64,000 nucleotides of DNA from contig OZ244899.1 of the NCBI GenBank assembly GCA_965221645.1, positions 310,001-374,000 on the forward strand. Reading direction: 5' to 3'. The translations under genes were made by a program, and so were the position numbers. A model generated the notes under the pieces. That model made no database searches. It was not told the origin of the DNA and was given only the letters and a program-made list of their open reading frames with translations. Shown here piece after piece: positions 28,502 through 37,031 of this stretch. Each line of letters begins with the position of its first letter. Within the stretch, counting starts at the first letter, position 1. Source of the DNA: Bin65 sp965221645. GTDB taxonomy: Bacteria; Pseudomonadota; Alphaproteobacteria; Bin65.

Positions 28502-28699
28502 CGCGACGACGAGCGTCAGGCCAGCCAGATGGTGGAGGGCGATCTCCACGGACGGGATCGTCACTGCAAAGATGGCGCCGAACATCGGGACTGGATCAGA
28601 GAAACAAGTTGACGCTGCAATGGCAACAAGCTCGGCGGGCGATGACAGGACACCAAGCCTGCACCGAATACCTGTGGTTTTCAGGGATCCGATAAAAGC

Positions 28700-29420
28700 A
28701 TGGTGTCGGCGGTCCGATTCCTCTCCGTTCTCGTCGAGCACGAACTGGCGGAGCGCGGCAGGCGTCGGATCCAGCGCCATCCGGGCGCGGCGCGGCTGCT
28801 GCCCGGCAAGAGCCTCGCCAACTTCGACTTCGGCGCGGTGCCGACGATCTCGAAGGCCCGGGTCATGACGCTCGCCGCCGGCGACGCGTCGCGCGACCAG
28901 GGTACCTGCGGCCTGATCTTCGGCCCGCCCGGGACGGGGAAGTCACACATCGCCCCGGCGATCGGGCCGGCGCTGGCGGAGAACGGCTGCCGGGTGCCGT
29001 TCTCCGGAACCACCGACCTGGTGCAGCGCCTCCAGGTGGCAGGCCGCGAACTGACGCCGGAAAACCTGATGGCGCGGCGCGACCGGTTCCACCTCGTGAT
29101 CCTCGACGACTTCGCCTGCATCCGGAAGGACCAGACCGAAACAGGCGTGCTGTTCGAACTCGTCTCGGCCAGGCACGAGCGCCGCGTGCTCCCGATCACC
29201 GCAAACCGGCCGTTCTCCGAGTGGAACCGCATCTTCCCGGACGAAACCACCGCCGTCGAACGCCTGGTGCACCGTGCCACGATCCTGGAAATGAATGTCG
29301 AGAGCTGCCGGCGGCGCGAAGCCCTCGATGCCAAACCGCACAAGCGGGGCCGGCCCACCAGGAAGGCCACGGAAAGCAACACGCCCACCGGCCGAACCGA
29401 CATCACCGCACCAACCCCGC
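28700..29420 (+). pseudogene. istB: IS21-family helper ATPase IstB, truncated relic
   Basis: The N-terminal part (ELAERGRRRIQRH, LPGKSLANFDF) and AAA core are recognisable: Walker A FGPPGTGKSH, the segment TTDLVQRLQVAGREL, Walker B LVILDDFA, and the C-terminal FSEWNRIFPDE and RATILEMNVES. Compared with intact IstB (about 250 residues) the first ~50 residues are missing, there is a small deletion before ERLVH, and the normal stop is lost, so the frame runs on for 900 bases through unrelated sequence. The transposase IstA is absent. This is a dead fragment. Homology to IS21 ends may continue weakly to about 29540. Confidence 0.8.
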
Positions 29421-29689
29421 GGCTGTTCCCGCAAGCGGGCAGATCCGCCAAAGGCAGAACCGGCGGAAAAACACTTGCAACTGGTCCGACGTCCCGAAAC
29501 ACTTCACATTGCCGCAACGTCAATACTGAAATCCTGATTGTCGCTCTACATCCAATCCGGAAAAACACGCCTGGCCGAAGCCGGGCTCGGTGTCGTGGAT
29601 CGTTCAACCACCGGCCCGTCCGCGGCCTTCGGGACGCGGTGCCGACGCCCTCGTTCCTGGCAAGGGCGCGACGGCAGGCTAGCGTCCGG

Positions 29690-30292
29690 CTATTGGTTGC
29701 CGCCGAGCAATCCGCCCCCCGGACCGACCCGCGCGCAGCCCTTGCCGCCCATGAACAGGAAGTGGGCGGTGCCGGCGGAACTGTATCCCGCTCCGTCATT
29801 CGGCCGAAAGACCTGCACCACCAGCTCGCCGGGGCCTTGGTTGGGGTTGCGGGCCTCGCGATTGCTCCAGACATGGGCGCCGGCCTTGGGGCGCACCTCG
29901 ATGATGTTCTCGCCCAGCTCGCCGCCGGCCCAGCCGACTCGATTGGCAGCGGGGTCAGACCACCGGTTGTTGTTGAGGCGCGTAGACCGCCACTCCCAGT
30001 CGGTGAATGCAGGCCCGCTCCGGTTTGTATTGCTTCCCTGGATGAAATAACCACCGATTGGAAAGCTGGCCCGCGTCACGCTGCTGTCGGTGCTCGAGTA
30101 GATGATCTTCATGCGGCCGGGCGTGGCGTGCTCGCCGCAGCCGTCCACGAGGGTTCTGCCGGGGACCGGTGCAACCCGCACGGTGCAGATGCCAGGGGTA
30201 CAGGCGGTTTGTGCCTGCACCTCGAGGGGTGCCACGCTCGCCAGCGCGGCCAGCATCGCGACCGGGAACATGCGGATGATGTGACGGGACAT
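29690..30292 (-). CDS. Secreted protein of unknown function, paralogue of the gene at 1-678
   Basis: Starting at MSRHIIRMFPV (30292) gives 200 residues with a signal peptide ending near EVQAQ. An excellent ribosome binding site (AAGGAGG about 9 bases upstream) supports this start over longer frames. The leader shares the IIRMFPV stretch, and about 20 identical bases, with the protein at the left end of the window, while the mature parts differ. The mature protein has two Cys pairs, a Trp/Asn-rich middle (FTDWEWRSTRLNNNRW) and a glycine-rich C-terminus. No family recognised. A 13-bp tandem repeat lies just upstream. Confidence 0.7.
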   Translation of the reverse strand: MSRHIIRMFPVAMLAALASVAPLEVQAQTACTPGICTVRVAPVPGRTLVDGCGEHATPGRMKIIYSSTDSSVTRASFPIGGYFIQGSNTNRSGPAFTDWEWRSTRLNNNRWSDPAANRVGWAGGELGENIIEVRPKAGAHVWSNREARNPNQGPGELVVQVFRPNDGAGYSSAGTAHFLFMGGKGCARVGPGGGLLGGNQ

Positions 30293-30317
30293 GGCCAGGG
30301 CCTCCTTTTGCTTCATT

Positions 30318-30387
30318 GAGAGGCCCCGTTGAGAGGCCCCGTTGAGAGGCCCCGTTGAGAGGCCCCGGTGAGAGGCCCCGGTGAGAG
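30318..30387. repeat. 13-bp tandem repeat, about 5.4 copies
   Basis: Unit GAGAGGCCCCGTT (three copies) then GAGAGGCCCCGGT (two copies) and a partial copy. It ends 26 bases before the start codon of the secreted protein gene (minus strand), so it sits in its leader or promoter. The unit is not a multiple of three. Copy-number change by slippage could alter promoter spacing. Since a strong ribosome binding site lies between repeat and start, the reading frame itself would not be affected. Confidence 0.9.
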
Positions 30388-31302
30388 ATGCGCCAAAGCC
30401 TGACACGGACGGAGACACCCGTCAAGGCCAAGACGGCGATGGTGGCTCGGCTTGACTTTCCGGGCCGGGTCGCTGCGGAGCCGGAGCGCGCGCGTCGACC
30501 GGGCCAACGATCCATTCCATGTCACGCAAGGTGTCGCTGACGCCGGACGAGATTGCAGTGCACGAAATGCAGCGACGGCGTTCCCGTGCGCATGGTCGGG
30601 TCCTGCCTCTCGACACGGGATGTGCCGACATCGGAGCGGGCAGGATTGCCGGTCACGCGGCGCTTGCGAATGCCGACGCACCCGGCGGTGCTGCAGCGAC
30701 GCTTCCCTTCCGGAGCGTTGCCGTGCAGCCTGACCGGTCCACGTCGCCCCCGAACGCGCCTTCAACGGCTTCGGGACAAGCCTTGTGGCCATCGGTGGCA
30801 GGCTGTACCCGGCTTGCCGGCCGTGACCGCAGATCGTCCATGAACTCGAGAGCGGTTGCACCGGAGCGGTCGCCGGCTTCCCGGGACAGGATCAGCTTGC
30901 TGTCCGCGTCCGGCGCCGGCGGTCCGCTGCCTGCATCTCCTTCACCCCCTCGAACGCCCGTGGCAGGCTCCCGATCGTTGCAGCCTGCCGTGGCATCGGG
31001 GTGCTCCCGTCTGTGGCTGTTGTGCCTCACCACAGGGAGGGCCCCACTCCCGCCCGACACATGAATCCTTGCGTCACCTCGGTGAAGTCCATCTCGACTT
31101 TGGGAGAACGGGGAAATATCTTGTTTATAGCGCACCTTCGAGGTGATTGCATGTCCAGCGGAAATATCGCCGATTCCGCCCGCAGCGTGCCCACTTTCTC
31201 CGGGAAGGCCGAAGCCTTGCAAGGAAATCGAGGATTCAAAGGCCAGATGACTGATCAATTGTTCTTGCGTTCGTCCTGCACATCGCGAAGCTTCGGGTTC
31301 CC
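30388..31302. other. About 900 bases without a recognisable gene
   Basis: Several overlapping frames up to about 200 residues exist on both strands, but their composition (Arg, Ala, Pro and Ser-rich, no hydrophobic core) is that of shadow frames. A minus-strand promoter for the secreted protein is expected at the left end. No tRNA, terminator or insertion-sequence end recognised. The area between the istB relic and 31.3 kb looks like decayed accessory DNA. Confidence 0.4.
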
Positions 31303-32235
31303 ATGAAACGAGTCACGGTTTTTGGCGGATCCGGATTTGTCGGCCGCTACATCGTCAAGCGTCTGGCTGCGCAGGGATCCGTCGTTCGGGTCGCGGTCCG
31401 TGACCCGGAACGCGCCTTGTTTCTGAAACCGATGGGCGCCGTCGGTCAGATTGCGCCCGTCCACGGCGATGTCCGCAACGAAGCTTCGGTGCGCGCAACC
31501 GTCAGCGGTTGCGATGCCGTGATCAACGCCGTCGGTTTCTGGGACTCGTCTCGCAAGGGCTTCGACGCTGTTCATCATCACGGGGCCGGGCGGGTTGCCC
31601 GCATCAGCCGGGAACTGGGCGTCGACCGGTTTGTCCATTTGTCCGGCATCGGCGCGAAGGTTTCGTCGGCATCGGGCTATATCATCGCCCGAGCGAAGGG
31701 CGAGGCGGCAGTGCGATCGGCGTTTCCCGGCGCTATCCTGCTCCAGCCGTCCGCGATCTTCGGACAGGAAGACAGACTCTTGAATCTCATGGGACGCATT
31801 TGCAGGGATGCACCCATATTCCCGGTCATAGCCGGTGACACGAAATTGCAGCCTGTCTATGTTGGCGACGTTGCAGAGGCGGCCGTTTCCGCACTCCGGA
31901 AGCAGGGTCACATCTACCAATTGGGCGGGCCTCGCGTCTATCGGCATTCAGAACTGATCGACCTGGTGATGCAGATGTGCGGGCGGCCTCGACGTCGTAT
32001 CAATCTGCCCATGGGGCTGGCGTCATTCATGGCCGGAATTTTCGCCCTCTTGCCGGGACCAACTCCCCTTTCAAAGGATACGCTGGCCTTGCTTCGGGAC
32101 GATAACGTCGTCGAGGAAGAAGCTGCCGGACTTGAAGCACTGGGCATCACGCCGATGGCGATCGACGCGATCGCGCCCTCCTATCTCGATCAATACCGGC
32201 CAGGGGGACGCTTCCGTCCCGCCAGAATGGCTTGA
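31303..32235 (+). CDS. NAD(P)-binding protein of the complex I NDUFA9 family
   Basis: A 310-residue atypical short-chain dehydrogenase. The N-terminal Rossmann motif is VFGGSGFVGRYIVKRLAAQG (Gly8, Gly11, Gly14). YIIARAKGEAAVRSAFP and LQPSAIFGQEDRLLNLMGR follow, as in bacterial homologues of mitochondrial NDUFA9. These proteins bind NADPH structurally in eukaryotic complex I. In alphaproteobacteria they are usually encoded beside uppP and gltD, as here. It converges on uppP with 51 bases between the genes. Confidence 0.88.
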   Translation: MKRVTVFGGSGFVGRYIVKRLAAQGSVVRVAVRDPERALFLKPMGAVGQIAPVHGDVRNEASVRATVSGCDAVINAVGFWDSSRKGFDAVHHHGAGRVARISRELGVDRFVHLSGIGAKVSSASGYIIARAKGEAAVRSAFPGAILLQPSAIFGQEDRLLNLMGRICRDAPIFPVIAGDTKLQPVYVGDVAEAAVSALRKQGHIYQLGGPRVYRHSELIDLVMQMCGRPRRRINLPMGLASFMAGIFALLPGPTPLSKDTLALLRDDNVVEEEAAGLEALGITPMAIDAIAPSYLDQYRPGGRFRPARMA

Positions 32236-32286
32236 AGCGCGACATCGGGGTTGCCAGCACCTCGATCGTCACCCTGTCAAGCCATC

Positions 32287-33174
32287 TCACTGAAGGCTCA
32301 GGGCAACGCCTTCGACGTGGATCAGGTACAGCAGGAAGCCGCCCAAAAGGATGCGGTAGATCACGAAAGGCGCGAAAGTGGCGCGGCGCAACCAGGCCAT
32401 CATGATGGCGATCGCGATGAGCGCTGACACAAAGGCCAAGGCAGCCGCCACGATGGCATCGATCTGAAGCGAGACATTGCCGGAGTTGTACAGGTCGTAC
32501 CCGAAGAGGGTCGACGCGCCCAGGATTGCCGGGATGGCGAGAAGCATGGAAAAACGGGCTGCATCCGATCGCTCGAAGCCCAGCGCCCTCGCCGCTGTCA
32601 TCGTGATCCCGGATCGACTCGCGCCGGGGATCAGCGCGAGGATCTGAGCAAGTCCAATGATGACGGCCTGTCTCCAGGTCGTCTTCTCCACCTTGTTGAT
32701 CGTCATCGTGGACCTGTCGGCTATCCAGAGAAGGACGCCGAAGCCGATACTCGCCCAAGCCACGACCTCAACACTGCGCCAGGAAACTCCGAGAGCATTC
32801 TTGACCAGGAAGCCGGCGACGACCAGCGGGATGCTCGCGGCCACAATCTGCAGGAACAACCGTCCGCTCACCGTCATTCTTCCGGTCAGAAGTCGGAGGG
32901 CACCGCTGGCGAGCTGGCCGACATCGCGCCAGAAATACGTCATCGCGGCACCGAGGGAACCAAGATGCACAGCAGCGTCCAGCACCAGCCTCTCATCGGC
33001 ATTGGCCGAGGGCAACGGCATGTCGGCCTGTGCGAAAGCCTCCCAGGCCAACACGAGATGCCCGGACGAACTGATCGGCAGGAATTCGGTGATGCCCTGA
33101 ACGACGGCCAGGATGATCATTGGCAACAGCGCGGCCAAACTTCCCTCCGATGCGACTGCGTCAACATCATGCAA
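32287..33174 (-). CDS. uppP: Undecaprenyl-diphosphatase
   Basis: Integral membrane phosphatase that recycles the lipid carrier for peptidoglycan and confers bacitracin tolerance. The 295-residue protein has eight or so membrane helices and the two family motifs: QGITEFLPISSSGHL (residues ~25-39, with catalytic Glu and Ser residues) and IPGASRSGITM in the second half (catalytic Arg). The start at 33174 includes about 15 hydrophilic residues. The Met at residue 19 is an alternative. Confidence 0.95.
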   Translation of the reverse strand: MHDVDAVASEGSLAALLPMIILAVVQGITEFLPISSSGHLVLAWEAFAQADMPLPSANADERLVLDAAVHLGSLGAAMTYFWRDVGQLASGALRLLTGRMTVSGRLFLQIVAASIPLVVAGFLVKNALGVSWRSVEVVAWASIGFGVLLWIADRSTMTINKVEKTTWRQAVIIGLAQILALIPGASRSGITMTAARALGFERSDAARFSMLLAIPAILGASTLFGYDLYNSGNVSLQIDAIVAAALAFVSALIAIAIMMAWLRRATFAPFVIYRILLGGFLLYLIHVEGVALSLQ

Positions 33175-33508
33175 CCTATCATGTCCGTCTCTGGAGCAGC
33201 CACAGCCATTTGGTTCCGTTCTGGTATCATATGATGAAAAAAGAACCGGGACTGGAAATCAAATGTGCGAACAGCGACGAATCATGATAAAAAAAGACAG
33301 TATTACTGTCTTGAATGTCGCTTTTGGTCTCGCTTTTTCGATTCAGGTGGCCTAATATTTCTCTCAGGTGGTCGGGGAGACCGCCGAGCGACTTCATCAT
33401 GTCGGGAACAAGTCGAAGGCACGTTGGGCTCGATCGCCGTGCGGATGCGGCCTGCAACGCTTCCATGCGGTGTTTTGAGGACCTGGGAGGACGGCGACCG
33501 CCAGAGCC
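33175..33508. other. Divergent promoter region of uppP and gltD
   Basis: A 334-base interval. It includes an AT-rich stretch (33220-33300) unlike its surroundings that probably holds promoters. The minus-strand frame in the middle has no support. A GAGG-like ribosome binding site is found upstream of gltD around 33486-33492. Confidence 0.4.
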
Positions 33509-34957
33509 ATGTCAAGCAACATGCTCAAGTTTGTAGATGTCAGTCAGGAGATGCCGGACAAACGCGATGCCGCGGTCCGGCGCGGCGATTTCGACGAGAT
33601 CTACGGCGACTACATCCAGGAAGGCGCTGCCCGGCAGGCCAGCCGATGTTCGCAGTGCGGCGTGCCGTTCTGCCAGATCCACTGTCCGTTGCACAACAAC
33701 ATCCCGGACTGGCTGATGCTGACGGCCGAAGGACGGCTGCGCGAAGCCTATGAGATATCGTCGGCCACGAACAACATGCCGGAGATCTGTGGCCGGATAT
33801 GTCCCCAGGATCGGCTGTGCGAGGGCAACTGCGTGATTGAACGGGCGGGCCACGGAACGGTGACAATCGGTTCCGTGGAACGGTACATCACCGACGCGGC
33901 CTGGAAAAACGGCTGGATCAAGCACGTCGTGCCGGTGCGCGAACTGGACAGCAGTGTCGGAATCATCGGCGCTGGTCCGGCCGGCATGGCCGCGGCCGAA
34001 CAACTGCGCAAGATGGGCCACCGGGTCCATGTCTACGACCGCCATGACCGGGTTGGCGGGCTGCTCATTTACGGCATTCCCAACTTCAAGCTCGAGAAGC
34101 AGATTGTCGAAAGGCGAGCGCAGCATTTGATCGACAGCGGCGTGAAGTTCCATCTGCAGGTCGATGTGGGAGATACCGTGATGCTTGACGACTTGCGGGA
34201 GCGCCACAACGCCGTGTTGATCGCCACGGGCGTCTACAAGGCTCGGGACATCAAGGCACCCGGTGTCGGCCTCGACAATATCGTGCCCGCCATGACGTAT
34301 CTCACAGCGTCCAATCGCAAGGGGCTGGGCGATGCGGTACCTGCCTACGATTCCGGCGCACTGAGTGCCCGGGACAAGCATGTCGTGGTGATCGGCGGCG
34401 GCGACACGGCCATGGATTGTGTCCGGACCGCTGTCCGGCAGGGTGCCATATCCGTCAAGTGCCTGTACCGCCGCGACCGGAACAACATGCCCGGCTCCAT
34501 GCGGGAAGTTTCGAACGCCGAAGAGGAAGGGGTGGATTTTGTCTGGCTTTCCGCGCCCAATGCATTCGATGGCGACAAGGCGGTATCGACGGTGCGGGCG
34601 CACCGCATGCGCCTCGGCGCCCGGGACACCACCGGCCGAAGTGCGCCTGTACCCTTGGAAAGGAGTCAGTTCGCCCTGGATGCGGATCTGGTCGTGAAGG
34701 CCCTGGGGTTTGATCCGGAACCGCTGCCGGACATCTTCAGCTGCCCCGATCTCCAGGTCACGAACTGGGGCACCGTGAAAGTCAACCATCGCACCCTGAT
34801 GTCAAATTTGGATGGTGTATTCGCCGCCGGCGATATCGTGCGCGGCGCATCCCTTGTCGTTTGGGCAGTTCGGGACGGTCGCGACGCGGCCGATGCCATC
34901 AACGCCTACATAGGAGCGCAGAAAGCCGGTGTGCCGAAGTCGGCGCTCGCAGCCTGA
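33509..34957 (+). CDS. gltD: Glutamate synthase (NADPH) small subunit
   Basis: Beta subunit of GOGAT: it oxidises NADPH with FAD and passes electrons to GltB. The 482-residue length is standard. The N-terminal region has the Fe-S cysteines in CSQCGVPFCQIHCP (Cys47, 50, 55, 59) and CGRICPQDRLCEGNC. The FAD site is GIIGAGPAGMAAAE and the NADPH site is VVIGGGDTAMD. The final FAAGDIVRGASLVVWA is the second FAD motif. The gene should be directly followed by gltB, but a transposon now lies between them. Confidence 0.97.
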   Translation: MSSNMLKFVDVSQEMPDKRDAAVRRGDFDEIYGDYIQEGAARQASRCSQCGVPFCQIHCPLHNNIPDWLMLTAEGRLREAYEISSATNNMPEICGRICPQDRLCEGNCVIERAGHGTVTIGSVERYITDAAWKNGWIKHVVPVRELDSSVGIIGAGPAGMAAAEQLRKMGHRVHVYDRHDRVGGLLIYGIPNFKLEKQIVERRAQHLIDSGVKFHLQVDVGDTVMLDDLRERHNAVLIATGVYKARDIKAPGVGLDNIVPAMTYLTASNRKGLGDAVPAYDSGALSARDKHVVVIGGGDTAMDCVRTAVRQGAISVKCLYRRDRNNMPGSMREVSNAEEEGVDFVWLSAPNAFDGDKAVSTVRAHRMRLGARDTTGRSAPVPLERSQFALDADLVVKALGFDPEPLPDIFSCPDLQVTNWGTVKVNHRTLMSNLDGVFAAGDIVRGASLVVWAVRDGRDAADAINAYIGAQKAGVPKSALAA

Positions 34958-35055
34958 CAGGGACGGTGGACCGAACGATGAATCTGACGCGATGGACGGC
35001 GGGTAATTGCGCCGGTCGGCCCGGTGACTGCCGGGCTTGAAAAGGCGCAGGGGAA

Positions 35056-35063
35056 AAAACATG
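35056..35063. repeat. Target-site duplication, left copy (8 bp)
   Basis: AAAACATG directly before the left inverted repeat of the IS1595-type transposon, matched exactly by 37952-37959 after the right end. An 8-bp duplication is the rule for IS1595 elements. The last three bases are the original gltB start codon. This stranded copy still has the old ribosome binding site (AGGGG at 35049-35053), but now encodes only five codons before a TAA inside the repeat. Confidence 0.95.
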
Positions 35064-35087
35064 GGGAATTACCCCTAAAGGTTGACA
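35064..35087. repeat. Left terminal inverted repeat
   Basis: 24 bases starting GGGAATTACCCC. It pairs with 37928-37951 with a single mismatch (C against T at position 12). The innermost six bases, TTGACA, equal the sigma-70 -35 consensus. A TGATATAAT (extended -10 type) lies 20 bases farther in, at 35107-35115, so passenger transcription probably starts near 35122. Confidence 0.93.
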
Positions 35088-35180
35088 AGGACATGTCATG
35101 AGTGCTTGATATAATAAGGGAGCAGAAACCATGAAAGATACATGAACATGTCCAAAGACCATGATAAACTGAAGAGGGTC

Positions 35181-35273
35181 AGTCCAGTCCAGTCCAGTCC
35201 AGTCCAGTCCAGTCCAGTCCAGTCCAGTCCAGTCCAGTCCAGTCCAGTCCAGTCCAGTCCAGTCCAGTCCAGT
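35181..35273. repeat. Pentanucleotide tandem repeat (AGTCC), 18.6 copies
   Basis: Eighteen perfect AGTCC units (35181-35270) plus AGT. The repeat contains no stop codon in any of the three forward frames. It lies between a ribosome binding site with ATG start at 35142 (MNMSKDHDKLKRV) and the conserved N-terminal region of the methyltransferase (NWQNRTLFHGDN). With 18 copies the frame from 35142 ends at TAA directly after the repeat. With 19 or 16 copies it would enter the methyltransferase. This is the layout of a slipped-strand phase switch. Confidence 0.93.
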
Positions 35274-35334
35274 TAAGCCGAACTGGCAGAACCGGACGCT
35301 CTTTCACGGTGACAACCTGCCGTTTCTCCGCGCC

Positions 35335-36840
35335 ATGAACTCGGAATCGGTGGACCTGATTGCCACGGATCCTCCCTTCAACAAGGGCCGTGACTTTCAC
35401 GCCACCCCGGACAGCCTGGCAGCGGGCGCGAAGTTCCAGGACAGATGGACTTGGGAAAACGATGTGCATGACGAGTGGGCCGAACAACTTCAGGATGACC
35501 ACCCCGCGACATGGGCCGTCATTGATTGGTCAAGGTTGAGTTATGGAGATGACATGGGGGCCTTTTTATGTTTCATGGCCGTTCGCCTTCTGGAAATGAA
35601 CCGTATCTTGAAGCCCACGGGCAGTATCTATCTCCACTGCGACCCGACGGCTTCCCACTATCTCAAGGCACTGATGGACGCGATATTCGAGGCGAAACAT
35701 TTCCTGAATGAAATAGTCTGGAGACGGTCAGCGGCACACAATTCCGCAGGAAAATTTGGACCGATACACGACATTATTCTTTTCTACCGGAAACCTGAAT
35801 ACAGCCATAACGTTCTATTTTCTCCATATTCAAAGGGATACGTGAAGGAATATTTCACAAAGTCTGATGAAAAAGGAATCTACAGAGAGCAACAAATTCA
35901 CGGGTCTGGAACGAGAAACGGCATGAGCGGAAAACCCTGGCGGGGCTTTGATCCAACATCAATAGGACGCCATTGGGCTGTCCCTTCTGAACTCGTCCGT
36001 TCCGCGGGCATTGACCCGGATCTTCCGCAGCATGAAAAGCTCGATACTCTGTACGAAATGGGTTTCATTAACATCGATAGCAACTTCATGCCAACGTACC
36101 GTCAATACCTGGATGACAGTCCTGGAGTGCCAATTCAGGACATATGGTCGTATCACCCTTACACAAAAGGCATTCTGAAAGGGACCGATGACGATATTGA
36201 CGCTGAAGTGAGATGGCTCCCGGACAGAGACAAGGTGGAACGAGTCGGATATCCGACACAAAAGCCACTTGGTCTGTACTCACGGATAATCAGATCGTCC
36301 ACCAAAGAAAACGGCATGGTGCTCGATCCCTTCTGCGGTTGCGCCACAACATGCGTCGCGGCTGAAAACCTTAAAAGACAATGGGTCGGAATAGACATTT
36401 GGGATAAGGCAAAGGATACCGTTGTGGCCCGACTTCAGAAAAGAGGGTTTTCAGTAGGCAATCGAAAAGACCCTTTGATGGCGTTTGGAAAGATCCACTA
36501 CGAAACAGAATTGCCTTGCCGGACGGATTCAGGAGATACGAGCGCCCCCTTCCTTCGCGTCAAGGAGCGCGTGAAAGAGCCGGACGGACCCAAAATGACG
36601 AGGAAGCAAATGTACAATCATTTGCTTGGTCAGAAAGGTTGCCGCTGCATGGGGTGCGACAGGGAGTTTGACGATCCCCGCTACCTGGAACTGGATCACA
36701 ACACGCCGCGAGCTGACGGCGGCATAAATCACATTTCAAACCGTGTTCTTTTGTGCGGCCCGTGCAACCGGCTCAAGAGCAACACCTTCACGCTCTCGGG
36801 TTTACGAAAGGAAAACAGGAAAAGGGGGTTTATGCGATGA
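35335..36840 (+). CDS. DNA methyltransferase fused to an HNH nuclease domain, repeat-controlled
   Basis: From the first in-frame ATG (35335) the protein has 501 residues. It is a beta-class amino methyltransferase: target-base motif DPPF (12-15) comes first, the AdoMet-binding motif LDPFCGCATT (330-339) last, with a variable target-recognition region between them. From about residue 437 an HNH domain follows: CMGC, LDHNTPRADGG, and LLCGPCNRLK, all metal and catalytic positions present. The coding frame extends at least 20 codons upstream of 35335, and those residues (NWQNRTLFHGDNLPFLR) are identical in the second copy at 50116, so the true start is upstream of the AGTCC repeat. At 18 repeat copies that start is out of frame. 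No ribosome binding site precedes 35335. Base modified: probably adenine N6. Recognition site unknown. Confidence 0.85.
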   Translation: MNSESVDLIATDPPFNKGRDFHATPDSLAAGAKFQDRWTWENDVHDEWAEQLQDDHPATWAVIDWSRLSYGDDMGAFLCFMAVRLLEMNRILKPTGSIYLHCDPTASHYLKALMDAIFEAKHFLNEIVWRRSAAHNSAGKFGPIHDIILFYRKPEYSHNVLFSPYSKGYVKEYFTKSDEKGIYREQQIHGSGTRNGMSGKPWRGFDPTSIGRHWAVPSELVRSAGIDPDLPQHEKLDTLYEMGFINIDSNFMPTYRQYLDDSPGVPIQDIWSYHPYTKGILKGTDDDIDAEVRWLPDRDKVERVGYPTQKPLGLYSRIIRSSTKENGMVLDPFCGCATTCVAAENLKRQWVGIDIWDKAKDTVVARLQKRGFSVGNRKDPLMAFGKIHYETELPCRTDSGDTSAPFLRVKERVKEPDGPKMTRKQMYNHLLGQKGCRCMGCDREFDDPRYLELDHNTPRADGGINHISNRVLLCGPCNRLKSNTFTLSGLRKENRKRGFMR

Positions 36841-37031
36841 CCCGAGGCGTGCCGATGATAGATCCGAAGGTTCACCTGAAGGGCGCAACGCCCGAGAAGC
36901 TGGCGAAGGCGCTGTTACGGCCTTTGAGACAACCCGTTGGAAAGCCCGTTGTCGGCGATCAGGTCCCTGTAAAGAAGCCGCTCGCCGACAAGCCGGGCGA
37001 CAGTGCCCCGCATCTGGACAAGGGTTCCTGA
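36837..37031 (+). CDS. Small protein translationally coupled to the methyltransferase
   Basis: A 64-residue frame whose ATG overlaps the methyltransferase stop (ATGA at 36837-36840), a strong sign of coupled translation. It reads MTRGVPMIDPKVHLKGATPE, followed by a Leu/Ala-rich helix and a Pro/Lys-rich tail. I recognise no family. Its 3' part overlaps the 3' end of the oppositely oriented transposase gene by 117 bases, so only the first half is free of other constraint. It could be an accessory subunit or simply part of the passenger module. Confidence 0.5.
   Translation: MTRGVPMIDPKVHLKGATPEKLAKALLRPLRQPVGKPVVGDQVPVKKPLADKPGDSAPHLDKGS

Noticed and set aside
28681..30054. A 457-codon minus-strand frame opposite istB
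   Set aside because: It is the antisense of the istB relic and of part of the secreted protein in another frame. Composition is Ser/Arg-rich and there is no domain.
29421..30319. Continuation of the istB frame as a 539-residue protein
   Set aside because: Homology to IstB ends near 29420. Beyond that the frame is antisense to a secreted protein with a strong start, so it is read-through after loss of the stop.
35181..35273. CRISPR array
   Set aside because: The repeats are 5-bp direct tandem units without spacers. The same applies to the 8-bp and 13-bp arrays. No cas gene is present.
36753..37031. A longer version of the small gene after the methyltransferase
   Set aside because: The extra N-terminal residues overlap the HNH coding region in another frame. 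The ATGA overlap start at 36837 is more credible.
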